A DNA stretch of 64,000 nucleotides from Flavobacterium franklandianum (lineage in GTDB: Bacteria > Bacteroidota > Bacteroidia > Flavobacteriales > Flavobacteriaceae). The position numbers and the translations under genes are program-made. The first letter of the stretch is position 1, and each line of letters starts with the position of its first letter. The stretch covers positions 248,001-312,000 of the forward strand of contig NZ_VJZR01000003.1 of the NCBI RefSeq assembly GCF_007097365.1, in the 5' to 3' direction. Positions 55,995 to 64,000 of this stretch are shown here, one piece after another. The notes under the pieces were generated by a model that did no database searches, had not been told where the DNA came from, and worked only from the letters and a program-made list of their open reading frames with translations.

Positions 55995-56275
55995 TAGTCT
56001 TCTAAAAGTGAAATATTTATTTCTGAACTAACCACTAGCTTTTTATTTTGAGCTTTGGCTTCCGATAAAATCTCCTCTAGTTTTTTCATTTCGTTTCTTA
56101 GTGCAGGAATTCTTTTTTGTGCAATTTCATCGTCTTTTCCAAACCGCTCTTGAGAACTCCAATTTTGTATATTATGAAAATTGATTTTGGAGGAAAACAT
56201 ACTTGTTAGAATTTCTTTAGCCTCGTCAAAGGAGAAGTCACCTTCAATAAGTGTAAGCTTTTCAGTTTTATTCAT
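55994..56275 (-). CDS. 93-aa hypothetical protein
   Basis: Small, acidic and Lys-rich cytoplasmic protein predicted to be mainly helical (ALRNEMKKLEEILSEAKAQN is a strong helix, about 57-76). I do not recognise a family. It is tightly packed in the operon: 1 nt after the 55-aa membrane protein and overlapping the DUF6671-like gene by one base, which strongly supports that it is translated. Confidence 0.7.
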   Translation of the reverse strand: MNKTEKLTLIEGDFSFDEAKEILTSMFSSKINFHNIQNWSSQERFGKDDEIAQKRIPALRNEMKKLEEILSEAKAQNKKLVVSSEINISLLED

Positions 56276-56276
56276 T

Positions 56277-56444
56277 TTATTTTGGATTTTTAGGTAATAA
56301 ATGTTTTGATGCCAAAGCTCCTATTATTATTACTAAGATGGCGAATAGTTGACTATTAACAACATCTTTAGTTATGAAAGCCATTATTAAAAAGGCAATC
56401 ATTAATATCAAGCAAAAACTGGTTTTTAATACAATTAAATTCAT
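56277..56444 (-). CDS. 55-aa two-helix membrane protein
   Basis: Short open frame from the ATG at 56444, below usual length cut-offs. It encodes two hydrophobic helices (about 7-24 and 33-46) separated by TKDVVNSQ, with a basic tail KHLLPKNPK. The stop precedes the ATG of the 93-aa gene by a single base, so it reads as the first gene of the operon. The family is not recognised. The hydrophobic content and exact packing argue against a chance frame. Confidence 0.6.
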   Translation of the reverse strand: MNLIVLKTSFCLILMIAFLIMAFITKDVVNSQLFAILVIIIGALASKHLLPKNPK

Positions 56445-56561
56445 TCTTTTTCAATTTTAAATTTTGCACTTTTGGTTTTTGAATGGATAGTTTTTCTTAA
56501 TTCAAAAAGTTGTTGTTACAATTACTTTATGTTTTATGCTGCAAAATTGAGAATTCTAATT

Positions 56562-56583
56562 CATAAATTTTTATTTATATTTG
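56562..56583. promoter_or_regulatory. lysR promoter overlapped by an operator-like repeat
   Basis: CATAAA (56562-56567), 6 nt, TTTATA (56574-56579), overlapping a -7 element TATATTTG (56576-56583) 25 bp before lysR. The half-sites resemble the core of the palindrome at 52746-52780, suggesting autoregulation by the LysR protein. Confidence 0.5.
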
Positions 56584-56607
56584 TAATGTAATCCATAAAA
56601 ATAATTA

Positions 56608-57531
56608 ATGAACTATACATTGAATCAATTGCAGATATTTTTGAAAATCGTACAAACACAAAGTGTAACTAAGGCTTCGGAAGAATTGCACCTTACTCAG
56701 CCAGCGGTTTCTATTCAGTTGCGAAATTTTCAAGACCAATTTGACATTCCTTTAACTGAAGTGGTCGGACGTAAAATTTACATTACAGATTTTGGATTAG
56801 AAATTGCGGAGGCGGCTGAAAACATAATCAACCAAGTATACGCCATAAACTATAAAACCTTAGCTTACAAAGGCCAACTAACAGGGCGTTTAAAGATTTC
56901 TGTAGTGTCCACTGGAAAGTATGTAATGCCTTATTTTCTAACTAATTTTATGCAACAACATTCTGGAATTGAATTAATGATGGATGTGACTAATAAAAAT
57001 AAAGTTGTTAAGAGTTTGGAAAATAATGAAGTAGATTTTGCACTTGTTTCTATTTTACCAAATACATTAAATATTGAGAAACTCGATTTACTTCAAAATA
57101 AGTTGTACTTGGTAGGAAATACCGAAACAAAATTCAAAAAGGGTACTAACATAAAAGAAATATTTAAAGATTTGCCTTTAATATTTAGAGAAAAAGGGTC
57201 AGGGACTAGACAAACAATGGAAAGTTTTATTAAACTTAATAATATATCTGTCTTAAAGAAGATGGAGTTAACCTCTAATGAAGCAGTTAAGCAGTCACTA
57301 TTGGCCGGTTTGGGATATTCTATTATGCCGTTAATTGGAATTAAAAATGAATTGCATAACAATGAATTGCAAATTATCTCAATCAAAGGTCTTCCAATTA
57401 TAACAACTTGGAGATTAATATGGTTAAAGGGAAAGAAACATTCTCCAGTTTCTAAATCTTTTTTAGAGTATTTAAATAATGAAAAGGCACAAATCGTTCA
57501 CGATAAATTCAGTTGGTATGAACAGTATTAG
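56608..57531 (+). CDS. LysR-type regulator, CbbR/CmpR-like
   Basis: 307-aa LysR regulator. N-terminal winged helix-turn-helix (TKASEELHLTQPAVSIQLRN, residues 21-40), then an effector domain that resembles CbbR and CmpR: GRLKISVVSTGKYVMPYFL, NNEVDFALVSILP and REKGSGTRQTMESF. CbbR/CmpR proteins control CO2 fixation genes and bicarbonate transporters in autotrophs. Here it is divergent from the operon that leads to carbonic anhydrase and sbtA. No Rubisco genes are present. The subfamily assignment is by pattern, not by a tree. Confidence 0.82.
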   Translation: MNYTLNQLQIFLKIVQTQSVTKASEELHLTQPAVSIQLRNFQDQFDIPLTEVVGRKIYITDFGLEIAEAAENIINQVYAINYKTLAYKGQLTGRLKISVVSTGKYVMPYFLTNFMQQHSGIELMMDVTNKNKVVKSLENNEVDFALVSILPNTLNIEKLDLLQNKLYLVGNTETKFKKGTNIKEIFKDLPLIFREKGSGTRQTMESFIKLNNISVLKKMELTSNEAVKQSLLAGLGYSIMPLIGIKNELHNNELQIISIKGLPIITTWRLIWLKGKKHSPVSKSFLEYLNNEKAQIVHDKFSWYEQY

Positions 57532-57613
57532 CAGATTGTCTATTTTGAGCTTTATGTTGGGTGCTGTCTCTTGCAATCAAAGTTCCATTAATGAGTTCAA
57601 AGTGCGAGGTTAG
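57518..57613 (+). pseudogene. Truncated lipoprotein remnant
   Basis: 31-codon frame starting inside the lysR 3' end (14 nt overlap): MNSISRLSILSFMLGAVS followed by Cys and a short tail, then TAG. It is a textbook lipoprotein signal (lipobox GAVSC) with no mature protein. Most likely the start of a gene whose body has been deleted. Confidence 0.5.
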
Positions 57614-57900
57614 TTTTACAGTAGCACGAAACAAACAAGCAATTTCGAAAATTGGCAAAGGTTTGTAATCGGAAACGAGCCCTTTCAATATCTAATATTT
57701 TGGAGCATTTTTTTCTAAGGTTTTGGAGCAACGCATCCTGTTGCGATAGCCATAAATTTTAAACCATCACAATTTAAAAATGCGAAATCTGTTTTCAGAA
57801 AAGCTATAATCAAATTGTAAATTGTACAAATTTTAAAACTAATTGTATAACATCAAAACTACATTTCCTTCCGATATTTGTAGTATTAAATAAAGTCAAA
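57614..57900. promoter_or_regulatory. Upstream region of the copper ATPase gene
   Basis: No gene seen. AATTGTA occurs three times (57815-57845 region) in CAAATTGTAAATTGTACAA and ACTAATTGTATAAC, a possible regulator site. GATATTTG about 25 bp before the ATG is a near match to a -7 element. No Cu-type CsoR palindrome recognised. Confidence 0.35.
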
Positions 57901-60429
57901 ATGAAACATATATATGAAATATCTGGGATGTCGTGCAACGGCTGCCGTACCAAAGTAGAAAAAGCTTTGAATGCTATCGATGGAGTAGAAGCAAGCGTAA
58001 TTTTAGATCCACCAACGGCTACCATAATTACTGAAAAACATATTCCAATATTCAAATTGCAAAAAGAATTATATGCAGCTGGAAAGTATGTAATAAAAGA
58101 AAGTACTTCTAATGCAACTATATCTAAAACAGATGAAGTACTAGTTGCTAAATCCTGTTGCGGTTCAACATCACATAACGATTCTGTTTCCTTGCCTAGT
58201 AGCGCTTCCGGAAAATATTATTGTCCGATGTTTTGCGAAGGCGAAAAAGTCTATGATTCGCAAGTGGGTTGCCCAGTTTGCGGAATGGATTTGGTCAAAG
58301 CTCCCGATTTAAATGTCACTAAGATTTCTTATACTTGCCCGATGCATCCTGATATTGTACAAGACGGACAAGGTTCTTGCCCAATTTGCGGAATGGATTT
58401 GGTTCCAATGAAACCTTTGGATAGTGAGGAAAATAAAACCTACCTTGATTTACTGCGAAAAATGAAAATAGCGTTGGTGTTTACCATTCCTGTTTTCATC
58501 ATTTCGATGCTAGAAATGCTGCACAATAATCCCTTACATCAAATAATGGAAACTCAAAAATGGAATTGGGTACAATTTATCCTGACACTTCCGGTTGTAT
58601 TTTATGCGGGATGGATGTTTTTTATTCGTGCTTGGAAATCCATTTTGACTTGGAATCTAAATATGTTTACTCTTATAGGAATAGGAACAGGAATAGCCTT
58701 TTTATTTAGTATTACAGGTTTGTTATTTCCAGAATATTTCCCAGAAGAATTCAAAAATCACGGTAGTGTGTCACTTTATTTTGAGGCCACAGCGGTGATT
58801 TTGACATTAGTATTATTGGGACAAGTAATGGAAGCCAAAGCACACAGCCAGACTAGTGGAGCCATTAAAGCATTATTACAGCTTGCGCCAACAGAAGCCA
58901 CAATTGTCATTGATGGAAAGGATAAAATAATAGCTATTCACGATATAAAGAAAGGTGATTTGTTGAGAGTAAAACCAGGAGAAAAAATCCCTGTCGATGG
59001 AAAAATTACCGATGGTGAGAGCACTATAGACGAATCGATGATTTCGGGAGAACCTATTCCTGTTGATAAAAGGGTTGATGATGCTGTCATTGCAGGAACC
59101 ATCAACGGAAACAAATCGTTTGTTATGACTGCCGAAAAAATAGGTTCGGAAACAGTGCTTTCGCAAATTGTACAAATGGTCAATGATGCCAGTCGTTCCA
59201 GAGCGCCTATCCAGAAACTCGTCGATAATATTGCTAAATATTTTGTACCCATTGTAGTGATTATTTCGGTAGTAACATTTATTGTTTGGGCAAATTTTGG
59301 TCCTGAACCTGCGATGGTTTACGGTTTTATCAATGCGGTTGCCGTTTTGATAATTGCTTGTCCGTGTGCTTTGGGATTAGCCACACCAATGTCCGTAATG
59401 GTTGGTGTAGGCAAGGGCGCGCAATCGGGAGTCTTAATCAAAAATGCCGAAGCCTTAGAAAATATGAACAAAGTAAATATCCTGATTACCGATAAAACGG
59501 GAACCATTACGGAAGGGAAACCATCCGTTGAAAAAGTGTTTTCTACTAATAATGTGGAAGAAGAATTATTACAATATATCGCTTCCTTGAATCAATACAG
59601 CGAACATCCATTGGCGCAAGCCGTGGTGAATTATGCCAAAACAAAAAATATTTCTTTAATTGATGTCAAAGATTTCGAAGCTATTTCCGGTAAAGGTGTA
59701 ATTGGAACTGTAGAAAATAAGAAAGTGGCTTTGGGAAATAAAAAACTAATGGAGCAAGTAAATTCAAAGATTTCCGATGATTTAGAAGGTAAAATTCTAA
59801 TCGAACAAAAACTTGGAAAAACAGTTTCCTATATTGCTGTTGATGGAATTGCGGTAGGTTTTGTGGCGATTTCCGATAAAATAAAAGCCACGAGTGCCGA
59901 TGCCATCAAGGAATTGATGCGTCAAGGAATTGAAGTCATTATGATTACGGGTGACAACGAAAATACGGCAAAAGCAGTCGCCAACGAATTGCATTTGACA
60001 GGTTTTATTGCCAATTGTTTGCCCGAAGATAAACTCAATGAAATTAAACGCCTACAAGCCGAAGGGAAAATTGTAGCTATGGCAGGCGACGGAATCAACG
60101 ATGCTCCAGCATTGGCGCAAGCCGACATTGGAATTGCAATGGGAACAGGAACGGATGTGGCAATTGAAAGTGCCAAAATTACTCTAGTAAAAGGCGATTT
60201 GCAAGGCATTGTCAAAGCCAAAAACCTAAGTCACGCCGTGATGCGAAACATCAAACAGAATTTGTTTTTTGCTTTTATTTATAATATTTTGGGGATTTCA
60301 GTGGCTTCGGGAATGTTGTATCCTGTTTTTGGATTATTGTTATCACCAATGATTGCAGCGGCTGCAATGAGTTTTAGCTCTGTTTCGGTAATCTTGAATT
60401 CGTTGCGATTAAGGAGTTTAAAAATGTAG
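57901..60429 (+). CDS. copA: Copper-translocating P-type ATPase
   Basis: 842-aa P1B-1 ATPase exporting Cu+ (or Ag+). Order: one HMA domain (GMSCNGC, Cys12/Cys15), a Cys-rich linker (KSCCGS), two heavy-metal-binding modules ([22 protein letters not shown] and [20 protein letters not shown], each ending GMDLV), eight membrane helices with the CPC motif at 487-489, phosphorylation site Asp531 in DKTGTITEG, and [12 protein letters not shown]. The YHS/CPMH modules are frequent in Bacteroidota metal ATPases. The HMA-CPC combination indicates copper rather than zinc. Confidence 0.93.
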   Translation: MKHIYEISGMSCNGCRTKVEKALNAIDGVEASVILDPPTATIITEKHIPIFKLQKELYAAGKYVIKESTSNATISKTDEVLVAKSCCGSTSHNDSVSLPSSASGKYYCPMFCEGEKVYDSQVGCPVCGMDLVKAPDLNVTKISYTCPMHPDIVQDGQGSCPICGMDLVPMKPLDSEENKTYLDLLRKMKIALVFTIPVFIISMLEMLHNNPLHQIMETQKWNWVQFILTLPVVFYAGWMFFIRAWKSILTWNLNMFTLIGIGTGIAFLFSITGLLFPEYFPEEFKNHGSVSLYFEATAVILTLVLLGQVMEAKAHSQTSGAIKALLQLAPTEATIVIDGKDKIIAIHDIKKGDLLRVKPGEKIPVDGKITDGESTIDESMISGEPIPVDKRVDDAVIAGTINGNKSFVMTAEKIGSETVLSQIVQMVNDASRSRAPIQKLVDNIAKYFVPIVVIISVVTFIVWANFGPEPAMVYGFINAVAVLIIACPCALGLATPMSVMVGVGKGAQSGVLIKNAEALENMNKVNILITDKTGTITEGKPSVEKVFSTNNVEEELLQYIASLNQYSEHPLAQAVVNYAKTKNISLIDVKDFEAISGKGVIGTVENKKVALGNKKLMEQVNSKISDDLEGKILIEQKLGKTVSYIAVDGIAVGFVAISDKIKATSADAIKELMRQGIEVIMITGDNENTAKAVANELHLTGFIANCLPEDKLNEIKRLQAEGKIVAMAGDGINDAPALAQADIGIAMGTGTDVAIESAKITLVKGDLQGIVKAKNLSHAVMRNIKQNLFFAFIYNILGISVASGMLYPVFGLLLSPMIAAAAMSFSSVSVILNSLRLRSLKM

Positions 60430-60436
60430 TTGAATT

Positions 60437-60533
60437 ACTGTAAGTTTTAAATCATTTAAGACATTTAAGGACATGTAAGATAATAATATATAAAACTTAA
60501 ATGACCTTAGATGTTTTAGATGGTTAAGTTAAT
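60437..60533. repeat. Inverted array of CATTTAAGG-type units
   Basis: Three units of about 9-10 bp on one side (CATTTAAGA, CATTTAAGGA, CATGTAAG) and three similar ones inverted (CATCTAAAA, CATCTAAGGT, CATTTAAG on the minus strand) around an AT-rich centre. Related to 17423 and 37992. Confidence 0.6.
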
Positions 60534-61043
60534 TTACCCCATTGTTTTTTTACTTCGTTTGAGTCTTTTGTAATGCGTTTGTCTAATGTTTTTCTCGCCA
60601 GAAATAATGCTGATATTGCCATCAATTTCGAGCATTGCCAACTTTACATCTGAGAAATGTTCGACCCCGTGTTCTCTTATTGCTTCTTTTAATTCATCGT
60701 TTGTGATGTTTAATTTGCTCAATGTTTTGAAATCCATTTTCCCATCGTGGATTAATATTTCTGGTTTTTCCTGCATAAAATCACTGAATTTGGGAAACTT
60801 ATACATCAGTTTTTTTAGCGTAAAGTTGATGACAAAAAGTACTGCTGCTGCTGCCAGTCCACCCCAAAGGCTGGTATCGCTTCCTACCATTGCATTTTGA
60901 ACTGAGTTGCTTATCAATAAAATCAGGATAACATCGGCGGTATTGAGTTGGGATAATTCCTTCTTACCAAAAATTCGCAAAGCGATGAGCATAAAAAGAT
61001 ATACGGATGCACTTCGAATGATAATGTCAAAATATTGATCCAT
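60534..61043 (-). CDS. DUF421 domain-containing membrane protein
   Basis: 169-aa protein of the DUF421 (YetF-like) family. Three N-terminal helices (YLFMLIALRIFGKKELSQLNTADVILILLISNSVQNAM is diagnostic) are followed by a cytoplasmic domain with KPEILIHDGKMDFKTLSKLNIT and ELKEAIREHGVEHFSDVKLAMLEIDGNISII. Function not established in general. It is transcribed in line with the RimK-type gene, 33 nt downstream of it. Confidence 0.88.
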   Translation of the reverse strand: MDQYFDIIIRSASVYLFMLIALRIFGKKELSQLNTADVILILLISNSVQNAMVGSDTSLWGGLAAAAVLFVINFTLKKLMYKFPKFSDFMQEKPEILIHDGKMDFKTLSKLNITNDELKEAIREHGVEHFSDVKLAMLEIDGNISIISGEKNIRQTHYKRLKRSKKTMG

Positions 61044-61076
61044 ATTTTTTATTTAAAGATATGCTTCAGCCAATTA

Positions 61077-62444
61077 TTATATTTTAAAATTCTTCTCAAT
61101 AGCCAAAATCATTTCGCCCGCAATGTCTTTATTAGTGGCACTTTCAATTCCTTCGAGTCCCGGAGATGAGTTTACTTCGAGTAATAAAGGGCCTTTTGTA
61201 GAGCGAATAATATCCACACCAGCCACTTTCAAATCCATGGCTTTGGCGGCACGAATGGCAATTTTTTTCTCTTCGGATGTGGGTTTTATAACAGATGCGG
61301 TTCCACCAAGGTGAATATTAGCCCGGAATTCGCCCGGCAATGCTTCTCTTTGAATGGTTGCTACCACTTTTCCGTCGATTACAAACAAACGAAGGTCTTT
61401 TCCGTTGGCTTCCTTGATAAATTCTTGAACTAATATATTTGCATTCAAACTTTTGAAGGCGTTGATGACACTTTCGGCAGCTTTTTTGGTTTCGGCCAAA
61501 ACAACTCCTTTTCCTTGAGTTCCTTCGAGTAATTTTACGATCAATGGTGGGCCGCCAACCATTGTTATCAAATCGTTGGTATCCAAAGGCGAATTGGCAA
61601 AACCCGTTGTTGGAATATCAATGCCGCTTTGCAGTAGCAATTGCAAAGAAAATAATTTATCGCGAGATTGGGTAATTGCAGTCGATGAATTCAAGCAAAA
61701 TACATTTAAAGCTTCGAATTGTCTTGTCAAAGCGCAACCATAAAAAGTGATACTCGGTCGAATTCTTGGAATAATGGCATCAAATTGATTTAGGATTATT
61801 CCACCACGATAATGAATTTCGGGAGTTTTGGCATCTAGTTTCATATAGCATTCCTTGATGTTCAAAAAGTGCATTTTGTGGCCACGCATTTCTCCCGCTT
61901 CCATAATTCGCTTGTTGCTGTACAATTCGGGGTTGCTTGCCAGTAATCCGATGCGTAAACCGGAACTCGTTTTTACGGCATTTTTATAGACTTCATTTAA
62001 ATTATCACTAGATGTTTGTCCCAAAAGATATTGTTGTTCGGGATCGACTAAAACCCTTCCGCTCATCGCTTCACGACCCAATAACATTCGGAAACCCATT
62101 GAATCTCGATTGGTCAAAGTCATTTCGATTATCCAAATAGAATTTCCAATCTCTAATGAAGTTTGAATGACATAGCGTTGTTCTCTAAAACCACTCGAGC
62201 TTTTTACGACTCTTTTATCGACCAGAGGAGCTTCACAATGAATTATGGTTTTGACATTATTTTGTATTGGATTGATGTCAAATTTGACCCAATTCTGTCC
62301 ATCTTTAATAAATGGAGCAATATTTTTGGCATGTAAAGCCGAGGTTTTAGCACCAGAATCGACTCTAGCTTTTATGGAAGGAATTCCTAATTCAGGAAGT
62401 GTACACCATTCTTCGCTGCCTAAAATTATTTTGCTTTGTAACAT
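61077..62444 (-). CDS. rimK: Fusion of RimB-like (ATP-dependent zinc protease type) domain and RimK ligase
   Basis: 455-aa two-domain protein. Residues 1-145 form a retropepsin-like PF05618 domain ([16 protein letters not shown] with the active Asp; [20 protein letters not shown]). Residues 165-455 form an ATP-grasp ligase of the RimK family ([51 protein letters not shown]). RimK adds glutamates to ribosomal protein S6; the partner domain is encoded separately in proteobacteria (rimB). The fusion puts both in one chain. The exact target here is inferred. Confidence 0.88.
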   Translation of the reverse strand: MLQSKIILGSEEWCTLPELGIPSIKARVDSGAKTSALHAKNIAPFIKDGQNWVKFDINPIQNNVKTIIHCEAPLVDKRVVKSSSGFREQRYVIQTSLEIGNSIWIIEMTLTNRDSMGFRMLLGREAMSGRVLVDPEQQYLLGQTSSDNLNEVYKNAVKTSSGLRIGLLASNPELYSNKRIMEAGEMRGHKMHFLNIKECYMKLDAKTPEIHYRGGIILNQFDAIIPRIRPSITFYGCALTRQFEALNVFCLNSSTAITQSRDKLFSLQLLLQSGIDIPTTGFANSPLDTNDLITMVGGPPLIVKLLEGTQGKGVVLAETKKAAESVINAFKSLNANILVQEFIKEANGKDLRLFVIDGKVVATIQREALPGEFRANIHLGGTASVIKPTSEEKKIAIRAAKAMDLKVAGVDIIRSTKGPLLLEVNSSPGLEGIESATNKDIAGEMILAIEKNFKI

Positions 62445-62636
62445 AAATGTGGTTTGTATGGAAACTAAATCAGATGTAAATATATATCGAATAGAGAACT
62501 TTGAATGTTAAATTACGGTTAAATCAATGAGAGGCGAATTACAATGATTTTAAATGATTGGTTCTTTGGGTATAACGTATGTCAAGTCGAGCGCAATATC
62601 ATTAAGTTAAGGATTCACAGTCCTTGGAAAGGTCAA

Positions 62637-62753
62637 ATGTTTATAGAAATAATATTCGATTTACACAACGCCCCCAACAGGATCGTATGATTATCTATAT
62701 AATGCAACCCCGATGGGGTTGATGTTGTTTCGTATTTTGATTTCTATTAACAT
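62637..62753. repeat. MITE- or REP-like element of about 117 bp with inverted ends
   Basis: Ends read ATGTTTATAGAAATAATATT and, inverted, ATGTTAATAGAAATCAAAAT: imperfect inverted repeats of roughly 20-27 bp. Inside is a perfect hairpin CAACCCC-GAT-GGGGTTG (62705-62721) and an ACGCCCCCAACAGGATCG block. No coding potential. Non-autonomous mobile or REP-like nature is inferred from the architecture. Confidence 0.6.
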
Positions 62754-62810
62754 TGAAATCCGCTGAATTTCCATAAACTTAACAACTCTCGGCTTGGCAT
62801 TAAAAGCATT

Positions 62811-62872
62811 AAAAAAAAAGCCACGAATTCACTAATTTCACAGATATATTTTGAAATTATTGAATTCTTGGC
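62811..62872 (-). terminator. Terminator of clpC
   Basis: Minus strand: GCCAAGAATTCA, a 29-nt loop, TGAATTCGTGGC (11 of 12 pairs), then nine T. 25 bp past the clpC stop. Confidence 0.75.
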
Positions 62873-62896
62873 TAATAAATGTCTAATAAATTCAGG

Positions 62897-64000
62897 CTAA
62901 TTCGTAGGTTCTTCGGCTTTTTGAATTTTAACAGATAATTCTTGCGAAGTTTCATCTTCTAAATCCATAAAAATTTCATCGCCAACACTCACTTTAGAAG
63001 TAATAATTTCTTCGGCAAGAGCATCTTCTACATATTTTTGAATCGCTCTTTTGAGTGGTCTTGCGCCAAATTGTCTATCAAAACCTTTGTCGGCAATAAA
63101 TGCTTTGGCTCTATCAGAAAGAACTAATTGGTAGCCTAAATCTTTGATGCGTTCGTATAGTTTTTTCAATTCAATTTCGATAATCAAATTGATGTCTTCT
63201 TTTTCTAATGCATTAAATACAATCACATCATCAATTCTATTCAAGAATTCTGGAGCAAATGTTTTCTTCAAAGCATTTTCTATGATACTTTTCGAATTGT
63301 CATCGGCTTGCGCTACTTTGGCAGCTGTTCCAAAACCAACTCCTTGACCAAAATCCTTCAATTGTCGTGCTCCAACATTCGAAGTCATAATGATAATCGT
63401 GTTTTTGAAATCGATTTTTCGTCCCAAACTATCGGTTAAATAACCATCGTCTAAAACTTGCAACATCATATTAAAAACATCGGGATGTGCTTTTTCTATT
63501 TCGTCTAAAAGCACTACACAATACGGTTTACGACGTACTTTCTCTGTTAATTGTCCCCCTTCTTCATAGCCAACATATCCTGGAGGTGCTCCAATTAATC
63601 TAGAGATGGCGAATTTTTCCATATATTCACTCATATCAATTCGGATCAAAGCCTCTTCGGAATCGAATAATTCTCTGGCCAAAACTTTGGCCAATTGAGT
63701 TTTTCCAACTCCCGTTTGTCCTAAGAAAATGAAGGAACCAATTGGTCGATTTGGATCTTTCAATCCGGCACGATTTCTTTGGATGGCACGCGAAATTTTC
63801 AAAACGGCTTCTTTTTGTCCAATGACTTTATTCTCGATAAGTTGTGGCAAAATGGCCAGTTTATTGCTTTCGGTTTGGGCAATACGATTTACAGGAATTC
63901 CCGTCATCATTGATACTACATCAGCAACATTGTCTTCGGTAACTTCGATTCTATTGTTTTTAGAATCTTCTTCCCATTGTTCTTGGGCAATAGCTAAATC
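62897..64000 (-). CDS. clpC: ATP-dependent Clp protease ATP-binding subunit ClpC, partial
   Basis: C-terminal 367 aa of a class I Clp/Hsp100 unfoldase; the N-terminus lies beyond the window (the frame is open to base 64000, starting DLAIAQEQWEEDSK). Contains the second AAA+ domain: Walker A FLGQTGVGKTQLAK, Walker B VVLLDEIEKAHP, pore loop GAPPGYVGYEEGG, sensor 1 TSNVGARQL, sensor 2 FGARPLKRAIQKYVED. The stretch before Walker A (VSMMTGIPVNRI) fits ClpC/ClpB; absence of a long coiled-coil cannot be checked here, but the short linker and C-terminus favour ClpC. Confidence 0.88.
   Translation of the reverse strand, partial: DLAIAQEQWEEDSKNNRIEVTEDNVADVVSMMTGIPVNRIAQTESNKLAILPQLIENKVIGQKEAVLKISRAIQRNRAGLKDPNRPIGSFIFLGQTGVGKTQLAKVLARELFDSEEALIRIDMSEYMEKFAISRLIGAPPGYVGYEEGGQLTEKVRRKPYCVVLLDEIEKAHPDVFNMMLQVLDDGYLTDSLGRKIDFKNTIIIMTSNVGARQLKDFGQGVGFGTAAKVAQADDNSKSIIENALKKTFAPEFLNRIDDVIVFNALEKEDINLIIEIELKKLYERIKDLGYQLVLSDRAKAFIADKGFDRQFGARPLKRAIQKYVEDALAEEIITSKVSVGDEIFMDLEDETSQELSVKIQKAEEPTN

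Noticed and set aside
62637..62753. Element considered as a tRNA or small RNA gene
   Set aside because: No cloverleaf or T-loop sequence; the inverted ends and GC hairpin fit a repeat better.

Overview
The window is a low-GC chromosome segment from a member of the Bacteroidota, most likely Flavobacterium or a close relative (family Flavobacteriaceae). The evidence is SusC/SusD-type outer-membrane sugar uptake, a type IX secretion sorting tail, a TonB-transducer/FecR/ECF sigma trio, promoters of the Bacteroidota type (TTTG, about 19 nt, TAnnTTTG), almost no Shine-Dalgarno sites before genes, and many short palindromic and short-period repeats between genes. I see no tRNA, rRNA, CRISPR array, phage genes or intact insertion sequence.

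Layout. 0-19 kb is ordinary housekeeping: arsC (cut by the window edge), a CPBP protease with a menE-like ligase, an acyl-CoA carboxylase subunit, lpxD, prfB with its programmed frameshift, threonine aldolase, a YbaB-type protein, oligopeptidase B, a cysteine synthase family enzyme, yebC, an S41 protease with gcvT, nnrD, an acetyltransferase and a membrane acyltransferase. 19-36 kb is a glucan utilisation region. A GH3 glucosidase faces a degenerate-Nudix regulator across a perfect palindrome. A minus-strand sus-like operon then runs sigma, FecR, SusC, SusD, SusE, GH13, GH97 and a type IX-secreted SusE/F-like binding protein. 36-44 kb carries a TlpA-like thiol protein and the threonine operon (leader peptide, thrA, thrB, a parDE toxin-antitoxin insertion, thrC). 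A decayed second copy of the thrC 3' end lies on the far side of tlpA.

44-50 kb holds hutH, a PhoU-like/Pit phosphate pair, a polysaccharide deacetylase pseudogene, an alpha/beta hydrolase and 0.8 kb without a gene. 50.9-57.5 kb is the most interesting block. A CbbR/CmpR-like LysR regulator is divergent from a tight five-gene operon (55-aa membrane protein, 93-aa unknown, zinc-ribbon protein, Sua5/TsaC, dihydroorotase). That operon is followed by a lipoprotein carbonic anhydrase and an SbtA-family bicarbonate transporter, with a large perfect palindrome at the carbonic anhydrase promoter. The common denominator appears to be inorganic carbon: uptake, CO2/bicarbonate conversion, an enzyme that uses bicarbonate (TsaC) and one whose substrate derives from it (dihydroorotase). 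57.9-64 kb has a copper ATPase, a DUF421 protein, a protease-RimK fusion and the C-terminal part of ClpC.

A second theme is small repeats. Arrays with a strict 7-bp period but different unit sequences abut gene ends at several places, and there are two related 20-bp palindromes, CATTTAAGGT-type repeats and one element of about 117 bp with inverted ends.
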